A DNA stretch of 63,240 nucleotides, taken from assembly GCA_025931335.1 (NCBI GenBank), contig JAICNG010000007.1, positions 1 to 63,240 of the forward strand. The letters run 5' to 3'. Numbering within the stretch: the stretch's first letter is position 1; each line of letters begins with the position of its first letter. A model generated the notes under the pieces. That model saw nothing but the letters and a program-made list of their open reading frames with translations. It was not told where the DNA came from and ran no database searches. This DNA is from Gemmatimonadaceae bacterium. GTDB taxonomy: Bacteria; Gemmatimonadota; Gemmatimonadetes; Gemmatimonadales; Gemmatimonadaceae. The translations under genes were made by a program, and so were the position numbers. This document shows, one piece after another, positions 28,090-35,823 of this stretch.

Positions 28090-30408
28090 TCAGGCGCGAA
28101 AGTTCAGCCACTTCTCCTTCGTGCTGTTCATTAGTGCGGCGAACCGGGGATCGTCGCGCAACGGCTCGAGCATTGGGTCCCGCTCGGCCAGCAGCGGATA
28201 GTTCCAGAAGCCCTGCGTCACGGCGCTGCCCACCCAGCCATACGCCTCGTCGAGCTCGCCGAGCATGGCGTAGGTTTGTGCAAGCGTCCAGGAGTACTGA
28301 AGGTCGTGTCGCGCGTTCTCGATTACCTCGGGAGTGAGGGCCGCCATCGCGTGGTCATGTCGACGCTGCACAGCGCAGCTGAACGCGCGCCCAAGGCTGG
28401 CGAAGAAGCTATCCGGCACGTACTGCGAGATGCCGTCGAGCACCCGACAGGCATCCTCGTTCTCTCCTGACATCGCGAGGGCCTGCCCGTACGCGATGCT
28501 CGTAATGGGGTTCGCCGGCTCGAGCTCGTGTGCTCGCAACAGCCACGGAAGTGCCCGCTGGGGATCGCCATCCAGAACGTCCAGGAACCCCGGGACAACA
28601 TGATGCAGGGGTGTCAGCGGGTCGATGTCCAGAAGGCGAATCGCCAGCGCATAGCCTGACGATGGGCGTCCCACGCACCCATAGAGCAGGGACAGCCAGA
28701 AGAGTGCGTCGGGGTCGTTCGGATTCGCCTCGAGGGCTGCCTTGAGATGATCGACCGCCACCTGCGGATCTCCCTTGGCATGCATCTCGATCAGGCCAAG
28801 GAGGCGGCGAGCTTCCGGCGATTCGGGGTCGATCTCCTGGATCTTGTCGGCGCACTCCCGTGCCTTTTGAAAGTATGCGGGGTCGGCGCTGATTCCGGCG
28901 TTGACGTGCTGCCAGTAGACGTATCCCATCGCCGCCCAGAGCGCGATGCTGTCTTCACTCCGCTCGGCGGCCCTTTTCAGATAGCCGAGGGCGCGGTCGA
29001 GCCCGTCAGCCGTAAAGGTGTACACCTCCTGCCGCGCCCGCAGGTAGTACTCGAACGCGCGACTGTCGGAGATACGGTGCTCGGTGAGTCGCTTCCTTTC
29101 GCTGCTGCTGAGCCGCACTGACAGCGCTTCAACGACCGCGCGCGAGATCGTCTTTTCGAGCTCCAAGAGGTTCGCCAGCTGGCCCTCGTAACTGTGGCCC
29201 CAAACGAGTTCCTCTGTTTCGGCGGCGACTAGCCGAGCAGCGACACGAAGCGTGTCGCCGGCCTGCCGGACGGAGCCCTCCAGGACGTAACTGACGTTCA
29301 GTTCCTTCCCAAGCTCGCCGGCGCCCTTCGATGTGCCCTTCAGCTGGACTGCTGACGTGTGCGAGATGACGCGCAGACCCTTGAGGCCCGATAGGCTGGT
29401 GATAATCTCGTCCGTCAGCCCGGAGCCGACGTAGTCCCCCTTGGCGTTAGGCCCAAGGTGAAGGAACGGCAGCACGAGGATTCCGGGTCGATCGCGCGCC
29501 GCTTTTCGCACAGCGCCGGTGCTGCTCCGGCCGCTCGAACCTGCGAGGGAGCCACCGCGGGCCCGCATTTCGACCTCGATCTCCGCGAGCTCGGCGGCGA
29601 ATTCGGCCAGATTGGCGTGACGGTCTGCTGGGACTTTGGCCAACGCTGTCCGCACAACTTCCTCCAATCGCTCGGGGACAGTCGGCCTGGCGGGTCTGAT
29701 CGAGGGGACGGGACTCACCGCGTGGCGCTGCATTATCGCCCGCGACGTGGGCCCTGTGAACGGCGGCTCGCCAACCAGCATTTCGTAGAGAACGCAGGCC
29801 AGACTATATAAGTCGGTGCGCTCGTCGACGCTCCCATTGCCTTGCCCCTGCTCTGGGCTCATGTACGCCGGTGTGCCGATCGCGAGGCCCGTTGCCGTCA
29901 CACGATCGGCGCTCGCCTCCAGCACCGCACGCGCGATTCCAAAGTCGGCGATCTGCGGAACGTCATGCGCACCGAGAATATTCTCGGGCTTTATGTCGCG
30001 ATGGATGATTCCCCTCGCATGAGCGTAGCTGAGCGCGCTCGCCACCTGTCGGGCGATCCGGAGGGCATCGGGCAGGGCCAACACTGACTGACGCTTGAGA
30101 CGCTCCCGCAACGTCTCACCTTCCACAAATGGCATTGTGAAATAGATGACGCCGTCCTCCTCTCCAGAGTCGAAGAGTGGAAGGATGTGGGGATGATGCA
30201 GGCTCGCGAGGATGGAGATCTCGCGCTGGAACCGCGTCGACGCGAGCCCCGTGGCCAGCTCCGGCCGAAGCACCTTGACCGCGACAGGGCGGTGGTGCTT
30301 TCGGTCCTCGGCGAGATAGACCACTGCGAAACGGCCTTCACCGATCTCGCGCTCTATCGAATACCGGCTGCAGAGGCCCTCAGCCAGGCGGAGCTGAAAG
30401 TCGCTCAT
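28090..30408 (-). CDS. Serine/threonine protein kinase with TolB-like and TPR regions
   Basis: A 772-aa kinase from ATG 30408 (MSDFQLRLAEGL); the open frame extends to 30522 but that part looks non-coding. The PknB-type kinase domain (about 15-275) has the glycine loop IGEGRFAVVY, the ATP lysine in VAVKVL (Lys45), HRDIKPEN, DFGIAR and GTPAYMSPEQ. A FlgO/TolB-like domain follows (ILVLPFLHL, GLTDEIITSLSGLKGLRVIS, YVLEGSVRQAGDTLRVAARL), then a long TPR array to the C-terminus. No transmembrane helix is seen between kinase and TPRs, so it appears cytosolic. This architecture is frequent in Gemmatimonadota and Acidobacteriota. The target is unknown. Confidence 0.92.
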   Translation of the reverse strand: MSDFQLRLAEGLCSRYSIEREIGEGRFAVVYLAEDRKHHRPVAVKVLRPELATGLASTRFQREISILASLHHPHILPLFDSGEEDGVIYFTMPFVEGETLRERLKRQSVLALPDALRIARQVASALSYAHARGIIHRDIKPENILGAHDVPQIADFGIARAVLEASADRVTATGLAIGTPAYMSPEQGQGNGSVDERTDLYSLACVLYEMLVGEPPFTGPTSRAIMQRHAVSPVPSIRPARPTVPERLEEVVRTALAKVPADRHANLAEFAAELAEIEVEMRARGGSLAGSSGRSSTGAVRKAARDRPGILVLPFLHLGPNAKGDYVGSGLTDEIITSLSGLKGLRVISHTSAVQLKGTSKGAGELGKELNVSYVLEGSVRQAGDTLRVAARLVAAETEELVWGHSYEGQLANLLELEKTISRAVVEALSVRLSSSERKRLTEHRISDSRAFEYYLRARQEVYTFTADGLDRALGYLKRAAERSEDSIALWAAMGYVYWQHVNAGISADPAYFQKARECADKIQEIDPESPEARRLLGLIEMHAKGDPQVAVDHLKAALEANPNDPDALFWLSLLYGCVGRPSSGYALAIRLLDIDPLTPLHHVVPGFLDVLDGDPQRALPWLLRAHELEPANPITSIAYGQALAMSGENEDACRVLDGISQYVPDSFFASLGRAFSCAVQRRHDHAMAALTPEVIENARHDLQYSWTLAQTYAMLGELDEAYGWVGSAVTQGFWNYPLLAERDPMLEPLRDDPRFAALMNSTKEKWLNFRA

Positions 30409-30619
30409 GGGAGACGGGCGCGGGTGACTGCGCGGGAGGACCGGGCGTGCGAATACCAGTGTACCTGCCCTCCCGTACGATGCCAAGAGCCTCGCTCGAT
30501 GCGCATACTTGCGCCACGCCAAGGCTCAGGTCGTCGGTCGACCTCCGCCGCGACGGTCGACGGGTTCGAGTCCCTCGCCTGCTTAGGAGGTTTCGAGCGG
30601 GAATGGCGCGTGGAGCCGC

Positions 30620-30783
30620 CTGGTGATCGTGCTCGGCATCGTCGTATTCGCGGCGCGGGGTGGGGGTTGCGGCACCTGGGACGTCGTGAGGCAGCGCACG
30701 CGGCGCGAGCGGCTGGCATCGCGCGCGAGGAGTTCGGGATGGTGAAGGGGGAGACGGAGCTCTTGTATCGGTCCGCGGAACCT
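30620..30783 (+). pseudogene. Truncated copy of the FtsB-like gene
   Basis: The DNA matches the intact FtsB-like gene at 26470-26769 (GTGATCGTGCTCGGCATCGT; GCGCGCGAGGAGTTCGGGAT; GGAGCTCTTGTATCGGT). It lacks the start region and about 88 bp that encode the coiled coil, and the deletion is not a multiple of three, so the frame is broken. It precedes the intact tRNA-fMet, mirroring the order in the first copy. It is the right-hand partner of the duplication bracketing the kinase island. Confidence 0.8.
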
Positions 30784-30878
30784 TGTGGCGATTGCGGATT
30801 GCGGATTGCTGATTGCGCGTAGGACCAGTCGTCTGGACGGTCTTGTTCGCAGTCCGCAATCCGCAGTCCGCAATCCCG
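30784..30878. repeat. Heptad-armed palindromic element, copy J
   Basis: The left arm (30785-30819) is GATTGCGGATTGCGGATTGC, a run of ATTGCGG heptads. The right arm (30847-30877) is GCAGTCCGCAATCCGCAGTC. It lies immediately after the FtsB pseudogene and about 50 bp before tRNA-fMet, and is absent from the corresponding place in the first duplicate, so it was gained after duplication or lost from the other copy. Confidence 0.75.
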
Positions 30879-30925
30879 AACCACCTTGACCATGCCCAAT
30901 GAAGGGACTAGGTTACACCCACTAT

Positions 30926-30999
<74 letters not shown>

Positions 31000-31003
31000 T
31001 GCG

Positions 31004-31033
31004 ACGGCCGGTCCCAAAAGGGCCGGCCGTTTT
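31004..31033 (+). terminator. Hairpin between tRNA-fMet and tRNA-Met
   Basis: ACGGCCGG / CCGGCCGT forms an 8-bp stem closing an 11-nt loop, followed by TTTT (31030-31033). It could terminate or process the tRNA-fMet transcript. Confidence 0.55.
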
Positions 31034-31041
31034 GGATTCCT

Positions 31042-31115
31042 GGCAGGGTAGCTCAGCTGGTTAGAGCACGGCACTCATAATGCCGGGGTCGCGGGTTCGA
31101 GTCCCGCCCCTGCTA
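31042..31115 (+). tRNA. tRNA-Met (CAT), elongator
   Basis: Acceptor GGCAGGG / CCCTGCT, D arm GCTCAGCTGGTTAGAGC, anticodon arm CGGCA-CTCATAA-TGCCG and T arm GCGGG-TTCGAGT-CCCGC give a complete cloverleaf with discriminator A. The anticodon is CAT. The TTAGAGCAC and GGGGTC segments resemble elongator tRNA-Met more than tRNA-Ile2, though a lysidine-modified Ile tRNA cannot be excluded. CCA is not encoded. Confidence 0.93.
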
Positions 31116-31160
31116 TCGACGGGAAGCTGGGCCGCCAATTCCACCGATGTCGAGGATGTC

Positions 31161-31388
31161 ATGAAGGAAATCGATCGAGTCGTGCGCGACGAGAGAGGCC
31201 AGAGCTGGAAAGTCGGGTTTCTGGCCTGGAAGCCGAGCGGAGGCACCAGCTACCCGGACTTGCGCGGCCGCATGCGGCTCGGCTGCACGCCCGCGTCAGG
31301 CAACGTCGTCTACATCGAGCTGTCCGCGGCCGACGCGCGCAGCGATGAGGCCGTGCTCGAAGAGATCAACAAGGCCCCCGGCGCGTAG
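31161..31388 (+). CDS. Hypothetical protein (75 aa)
   Basis: A short ORF beginning MKEIDRVVRDERGQSWKVGF at ATG 31161, with GAGG 6 nt upstream. An earlier in-frame ATG at 31080 lies inside tRNA-Met and is rejected. The product is soluble, about 75 residues, with RMRLGCTPASGNVVYIELSA and DEAVLEEINKAPGA. I recognise no family. It sits directly downstream of the tRNAs and ends before a strong bidirectional terminator. Confidence 0.6.
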   Translation: MKEIDRVVRDERGQSWKVGFLAWKPSGGTSYPDLRGRMRLGCTPASGNVVYIELSAADARSDEAVLEEINKAPGA

Positions 31389-31404
31389 TGCGCCCGAGCC
31401 GTGA

Positions 31405-31436
31405 ACGAAGCGCACCCCCGCTGGGGTGCGCTTCGT
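31405..31436. terminator. Bidirectional terminator hairpin
   Basis: A perfect 14-bp stem ACGAAGCGCACCCC / GGGGTGCGCTTCGT with loop CGCT, placed between the convergent ends of the 75-aa ORF (31388) and the PAS kinase gene (31501). The flanking T content is low, but position and stability fit termination on both strands. Confidence 0.65.
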
Positions 31437-31500
31437 CATTCGTACGTGTGAATCACCAAGCGCATCGCGATGCGGCGATACCCGCACCCTCTCCCCCTTT

Positions 31501-33843
31501 TCAGGTCGCGCTGATGGGCGCGGGCGCGAGGGGCAGCGTGAAATAGAACGTGGTGCCGCGGCCCACCTCGCTCTCCACGCCGAGGCGCCCGCCGTGGGCC
31601 TCGACGATCCCCTTCGCGATCGCCAGTCCCAGTCCCGCACCGCCGCGTTTCGTTCGATCCGCCTGCCAAAAGCGGTCGAACACGTGCGGGAGGTGAGCGG
31701 GCGCGATGCCAGTGCCAGTATCCGCGACGGAGATCTGGACGCAATCGTCGAGCAGGGATGCGCGCATCTCGATGCGGCCGTGACTCGGGGTGAACTTGAG
31801 CGCATTGTCGATCAGGTTCGACAAGACCTGCGTCAGGCGGTCGCGGTCTCCGGTCACCGTCGGTAGCTCCTCGCTGGCGGCACAGGCCAATTCGAGGTCG
31901 CGCGAGCGCGCCTGCGGCTCGAACAGCTCGAGCGTCTCCTCGAGCAAGGTCTTCACGTGAACAGGGCCCAGCTGGATGGCGAACGTGCCGGATTCGATCC
32001 GCGTGACGTCGAGCAGATCGCGGATCAGCCGATCCATTGTCCGAGCCGCGCGCTGAATGACCGCGAGCTGGCGTGCGCGCTGCTCCTCGGGTAACGGCAG
32101 ATCGATGAGATTGGCCGCGCCCATGGTGATCGTGTGCACCGGATTTCTCAGGTCGTGGGCGACCAGACCGACCACCTCGTCTCGTACGCGCATCGCATGC
32201 TCCGCCTGCGCCCGCGCTGCGCGCTCCCTCTGGAGCAGGCGCTCGCGCTGGGCCGCGGCCTCGTTGCGCGCGGTGATGTCCAGGCACACCGCGATGCCTC
32301 GGTCCGTCGTCCCCTCCAACATCGCTGCGGCGATGAGAAGCTCGACCTCGCGACCGTCGCGCGCGTAAAAGGCCTTTTCCCACGGCGTCGCGATCCCGGT
32401 CGCGATGATCTCTCGTTGCTTGAGGACGTCCGCGCTCAACGACGCGACCGGCGTCAGCGCACGCCAACTCAACACGCCGTCCTCCAACTCTCGCCGCGTA
32501 TACCCGAGCATCCGCAGGAATTCGTCATTCGCGTCGGTGATCGCGCCGGCGAGGGTCCAGTAGAAGACACCCACGATCCCGGAGTCGACGATCCGCCGGA
32601 GCTTGGCCTCGCTCTCGCGCACTGCCTGCTCCGCGTTGCGTGCGTCGGTGATGTCGGTGTGCGCAGCGAGCCAGCGGAGAATCCTCCCGTCCGCGTCCTT
32701 GATCGGCACCGCGCGCGCGAGGAACCATCGGTAAACCCCGTCCCGCCGTCGCAGCGGGAACGTGTCTTCCCACACCTCGCCGCGCGCGAAGCAGTCCAGT
32801 TGGCCAGTGCGCACTCGTTCCATGTGCTCGGGATGGTGGACGCGCTGCCATCCCTCGTCTCGCAGCTCGTCGAGCCCCAACCCGGTAAACGTGTACCACT
32901 GGTCACTGTACCACGTCCGCCGCCCATTCTTGTCCGCGATCCACAACATCTGAGGCGTGGCATTCGCCAGTGAACGGAAGCGACTCTCGCTGTCGCGCAG
33001 GTCGTCCTCCATGCGCCGCCGGTCGCTGACGTCGGTGCATGCGCCGGTCATGTACAGCGGGGCGCCGCTGTCGTCGAGGATCACCTTGGCCTTGTCCGAG
33101 ATCCAGCGCTCAGAGTCGCCCTGCACGACGATGCGAAACTCCTCATCGAAATCCGACCCGTCCGCCGCGCTCAGCCAGCAGGCCTGGACGACGCGTTGGC
33201 GATCGTCGGGATGCACCAGCGCGGCAAAATCATCGAGCGATGCGACGACGGCGTCGGGTGGCAGCCCCAATAACCGGGTGAGGTTCGCATCCAGGTCGAG
33301 CGAGTTCGTCTGGATGTCCCAGCGAAACGTCCCGGTGTTCGACGCGGTGAGCGCTGCCTGAAGGCGTTCCCGCGCCTCACGCAACGCCTCTTCGATCGCG
33401 CGCTGCTCCGAGATGTCTTCGGCGATGCACAGGAAGAACGCCACCTGGTCGTTCCGGTCTCGGACGGCCGAGACGGTGATGCGCGTCCAGACTCGAGCCC
33501 CATCGCGCCGCACGAAGCAGTTCTCGCGGCGGTAGCTGGGGATTGCGCCGGCCGCGAGGCGCGCGGTCAGCGAGGTACAGCGCGGGAGGTCGTCGGCAAC
33601 CGTGATCGCCTGGAACGTGCGGTCGAGCAGTTCCGCGCGGGTGTAGCCCAGGACGTTGCAGAACTCATCGTTGACGAGGAGAAAGCGCCCTTCGCGATCG
33701 AAGTGGGCAATGCCGACCGGTGCGCGGTCGATGGTCGCGCGAAGGCCGCGCACGCCTTCCCGTTCGGCCGCCGTGGCCAGCGAGGTGCCGTTCGTCTCGC
33801 CCACGGTACCCGCGACCTCTTCCAGATCGACACCGTATTCCAT
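31501..33843 (-). CDS. Multi-PAS sensor histidine kinase
   Basis: A 780-aa kinase with no obvious transmembrane helix. Four PAS/PAC units occupy about residues 30-525; visible landmarks are APVGIAHFDREGRFLLVND, NTGTFRWDIQTN, QMLWIADKNGRRTWYSDQW and GIVGVFYWTLAGAITDAND. HisKA follows with the phospho-acceptor in VAHDLRNPVHTI (about His563). The ATPase domain has NLIDNALKF, DTGTGIAP and GAGLGLAIAKGIVEAHGG. The start is preceded by GAGGGG at 6 nt. No response regulator is adjacent. It is divergent from a TetR gene, and an inverted repeat lies in the shared promoter region. Confidence 0.93.
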   Translation of the reverse strand: MEYGVDLEEVAGTVGETNGTSLATAAEREGVRGLRATIDRAPVGIAHFDREGRFLLVNDEFCNVLGYTRAELLDRTFQAITVADDLPRCTSLTARLAAGAIPSYRRENCFVRRDGARVWTRITVSAVRDRNDQVAFFLCIAEDISEQRAIEEALREARERLQAALTASNTGTFRWDIQTNSLDLDANLTRLLGLPPDAVVASLDDFAALVHPDDRQRVVQACWLSAADGSDFDEEFRIVVQGDSERWISDKAKVILDDSGAPLYMTGACTDVSDRRRMEDDLRDSESRFRSLANATPQMLWIADKNGRRTWYSDQWYTFTGLGLDELRDEGWQRVHHPEHMERVRTGQLDCFARGEVWEDTFPLRRRDGVYRWFLARAVPIKDADGRILRWLAAHTDITDARNAEQAVRESEAKLRRIVDSGIVGVFYWTLAGAITDANDEFLRMLGYTRRELEDGVLSWRALTPVASLSADVLKQREIIATGIATPWEKAFYARDGREVELLIAAAMLEGTTDRGIAVCLDITARNEAAAQRERLLQRERAARAQAEHAMRVRDEVVGLVAHDLRNPVHTITMGAANLIDLPLPEEQRARQLAVIQRAARTMDRLIRDLLDVTRIESGTFAIQLGPVHVKTLLEETLELFEPQARSRDLELACAASEELPTVTGDRDRLTQVLSNLIDNALKFTPSHGRIEMRASLLDDCVQISVADTGTGIAPAHLPHVFDRFWQADRTKRGGAGLGLAIAKGIVEAHGGRLGVESEVGRGTTFYFTLPLAPAPISAT

Positions 33844-33875
33844 GACGTACCCCTCGTGGTGGGTGCGCGTGGTGC

Positions 33876-33915
33876 GTTGGGGCGCACCGGCGCCGAGCGC
33901 GCGTAGCGCCCCAAC
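33876..33915. promoter_or_regulatory. Inverted repeat upstream of the PAS kinase
   Basis: GTTGGGGCGC (33876-33885) and GCGCCCCAAC (33906-33915) are perfect 10-bp inverted repeats separated by 20 nt. They lie 33-72 nt upstream of the kinase start in the intergenic region shared with the TetR gene. They could be an operator or a leader hairpin; there is no direct evidence for either. Confidence 0.4.
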
Positions 33916-33993
33916 AGCAAAGATAGATCGTAGGCACGGGGACGCAGTCAGGTTTCCGGGGCGGCACCGTCAGGGATCACCCGAAGCGCCCTG

Positions 33994-34022
33994 TTGACAA
34001 AAAGCACGATCGTTCGTAATAC
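33994..34022 (+). promoter_or_regulatory. Strong sigma70 promoter of the TetR gene, leaderless
   Basis: TTGACA (33994-33999), a 17-nt spacer and TAATAC (34017-34022) form a near-consensus promoter. The expected start is at about 34029-34030, which is the G of the GTG start codon, so the mRNA is probably leaderless. The spacer includes CACGATCGTTCGT, a partly palindromic sequence that may be the TetR autoregulatory operator. Confidence 0.75.
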
Positions 34023-34029
34023 TCTCGCT

Positions 34030-34638
34030 GTGCGCAAAGGCGAAGCCACCCGCGAACGCATCCTGGAGTCGGCCCTCGAGCTCGCGAGCACCGAGGGGCT
34101 CACCGGGCTGTCCATCGGTCGCCTCGCCGAGCGGAACGCCATGTCGAAGAGCGGCCTGTTCTCCCATTTCGGATCGAAGGAGGGGCTGCAGCTCGACGTC
34201 CTCGAGTTGGCGACGGCGAAGTTCCGCGAGCGCGTCTTCACCCCCGCCCTCCGTGCCGATCGTGGCGAGCCCCGCATTCGCGCGCTCTTCACCCGATGGC
34301 TCGACTGGATCGATCACCAGTCGCTGCCCGGCGGGTGCCTGTTGACCGCCGCGGCGGCCGAGCTCGACGATCAGCCCGGCGCCACGCGCGACGCGCTCGT
34401 CGACGTGCAGCGCCAATGGGCAGACACGCTGGCGCGAGCAGTTCGCATCGCGATCGAGGAGCGCCACTTTCGCCCTGACGTCGACCCGCCGCTGTTCGCG
34501 TTCCAGCTTCACGCCATCGTCCTCGGCTACCATCACGCGCGGCGCCTGCTGCGAGACCCGCACGCGGGCCGCCGAGCGCGCGAGGCGTTCGAGGCGCTCG
34601 TCGGCAGTGCGCGTCGCCGGAAGGGACGCGTCGCGTGA
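34030..34638 (+). CDS. TetR family transcriptional regulator
   Basis: A 202-aa repressor-type protein. The N-terminal HTH reads TRERILESALELASTEGLTG then LSIGRLAERNAMSKSGLFSH, the classic TetR pattern, and FGSKEGLQLDVLE closes it. The C-terminal ligand and dimer domain resembles the TetR_C (YxaF/AefR-like) type. I chose GTG 34030 because the earlier in-frame TTG (33994) is the -35 box of the promoter itself. The last codons overlap the hydrolase start by GTGA, so the two genes form an operon, and the hydrolase is a natural candidate target. Confidence 0.9.
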   Translation: MRKGEATRERILESALELASTEGLTGLSIGRLAERNAMSKSGLFSHFGSKEGLQLDVLELATAKFRERVFTPALRADRGEPRIRALFTRWLDWIDHQSLPGGCLLTAAAAELDDQPGATRDALVDVQRQWADTLARAVRIAIEERHFRPDVDPPLFAFQLHAIVLGYHHARRLLRDPHAGRRAREAFEALVGSARRRKGRVA

Positions 34639-35525
34639 GCGCGCCGTCCACCGCCGCGCGCCGCGCGCGCCGTAGAAAAAAGAGCACGACCGTGCGCATA
34701 CGTACCGTCCCGCTCGCCCTCCTCCGCGCCTACTTCGCGGCGCTCGCGCGGGCTGCGCCGCGCGCGGCGGAGCGACAAGCGGCGCTGCTGTTCTGCCTGC
34801 CGCGGCGACGCACGCATCGCGACGTGCCGATCGTCCCGCACGACGCCCGGGCCGAGACGGTCGCGCTTGGAACGAAGCGTCTGGTGGCGTGGACGTGGGG
34901 AGCGGGACCGCGCGTGCTGCTGGCGCATGGATGGGAAGGCTCGGCGCGCGACCTGGTGCCGATCGCCACCGCGTTGGCCCGCCAGGGTCGGAGTGTCACC
35001 GTGTTCGACATGCCGGCGCACGGCCACTCCACCGGGCGCACGACGACGCTGGCCGAAATGACGGAGGCCCTCCGTGCCGTGGCCCGCACGACGGGGACAC
35101 CGGACGCCGTCGTCGGCCATTCGTTAGGTGCGGCGGCGGCGGTGCTCGCGCTCCGTGACGGGCTCGGCGCCTCGACCGCCGCCTTGCTGGCGCCCGTGGC
35201 GGAGCCGACGCTCTTTCTGCGACGCCTCGCCGAGCTGTTGGCGCTCTCGGACGGGCGCTACGAGGGTCTCGTCGCCCAGATCGAGCGGCGGGCAGGCCGC
35301 GACATGCACACCTTCGACGGCGCGACCGCCGCGCGCGCGCTCACGACGCGTGCGCTGATTCTACACGATCCGGCGGATCGGCAGGTGCCATTCTCCCACG
35401 CCGAGGCGATCGCGACCGCGTGGCCGGGCGCGTCGCTGCAGGCCGTCCCGGGATTGGGGCACCGGCGCGTGCTGTACGATCAGGGCGCCATCGCGCGCAT
35501 CGCCGAGCACATCGGACGGGGATAA
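34635..35525 (+). CDS. Alpha/beta hydrolase
   Basis: A 296-aa hydrolase. A basic N-terminal stretch precedes the fold. The oxyanion region is LLAHGWEGSARDLVPIA, the nucleophile elbow is VVGHSLGAAAAVLAL (Ser in GHSLG), the acid is in ILHDPADRQVPFSHAE, and the base His is in GLGHRRVLYD. The catalytic triad is therefore complete. The substrate is unknown. The GTG start overlaps the TetR stop, so control by that regulator is likely. Confidence 0.88.
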   Translation: MSAPSTAARRARRRKKSTTVRIRTVPLALLRAYFAALARAAPRAAERQAALLFCLPRRRTHRDVPIVPHDARAETVALGTKRLVAWTWGAGPRVLLAHGWEGSARDLVPIATALARQGRSVTVFDMPAHGHSTGRTTTLAEMTEALRAVARTTGTPDAVVGHSLGAAAAVLALRDGLGASTAALLAPVAEPTLFLRRLAELLALSDGRYEGLVAQIERRAGRDMHTFDGATAARALTTRALILHDPADRQVPFSHAEAIATAWPGASLQAVPGLGHRRVLYDQGAIARIAEHIGRG

Positions 35526-35528
35526 CAC

Positions 35529-35631
35529 CCGAAGACATCAGGGATCAGACGTCAGGGATCAGGGGTCAGAAACGTCGTGGCCGCTTCTCTGACATCTGAC
35601 CTCTGACGTCTGATCCCTGATGTCTTCGGGT
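35529..35631. repeat. Heptad-armed palindromic element, copy E
   Basis: The left arm (35529-35573) is GACATCAGGGATCAGACGTC and similar heptads. The right arm (35585-35631) is GACGTCTGATCCCTGATGTC. The arms match almost base for base, including the outer CCGAAGACATCAGGGATCAG. It starts 4 nt after the hydrolase stop. Confidence 0.85.
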
Positions 35632-35658
35632 GTTCCGCCCGAAGATCCACCTAACGTG

Positions 35659-35674
35659 CGTGACACGTGTCACG
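35659..35674. promoter_or_regulatory. CRP/FNR-type palindrome upstream of the GGDEF-EAL gene
   Basis: CGTGACACGTGTCACG is a perfect 16-bp palindrome with GTGA-N6-TCAC spacing, the arrangement bound by CRP-family regulators. It lies 150 nt before the start codon of the c-di-GMP enzyme, just after the repeat element. No CRP gene is in the window. Confidence 0.55.
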
Positions 35675-35713
35675 AACTCTGCGTGCGACTGGTCGCGCAC
35701 GGCACCGCATTGC

Positions 35714-35738
35714 CTAGCGAGGGTATGATTCTCGCTAG
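35714..35738. promoter_or_regulatory. Inverted repeat around a TATGAT hexamer
   Basis: CTAGCGAG (35714-35721) and CTCGCTAG (35731-35738) flank GGTATGATT, which contains a -10-like TATGAT at 35724-35729. No good -35 is seen at 17 nt, so the promoter may need an activator; the CRP-type palindrome is about 50 nt upstream of the -10. Confidence 0.45.
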
Positions 35739-35823
35739 ATAGAGACCGCGAGGCCGGTGCGAGGGGGGCGGCGAAGAGGCCGCATCCGCGGCTACGGTCC
35801 TTTTCGCACGGGGAGGTGGAGTG

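Noticed and set aside
26887..30600. Classical integrative element at tRNA-fMet
   Set aside because: No integrase, excisionase or exact att repeats were found; the three genes do not encode mobility functions.
30187..30822. 211-aa plus-strand ORF
   Set aside because: It is antisense to the kinase 5' end and then runs through the FtsB pseudogene and a heptad arm.
33994..33996. TTG start for the TetR gene
   Set aside because: It is the -35 box of a near-consensus promoter; GTG 34030 fits the family start better.
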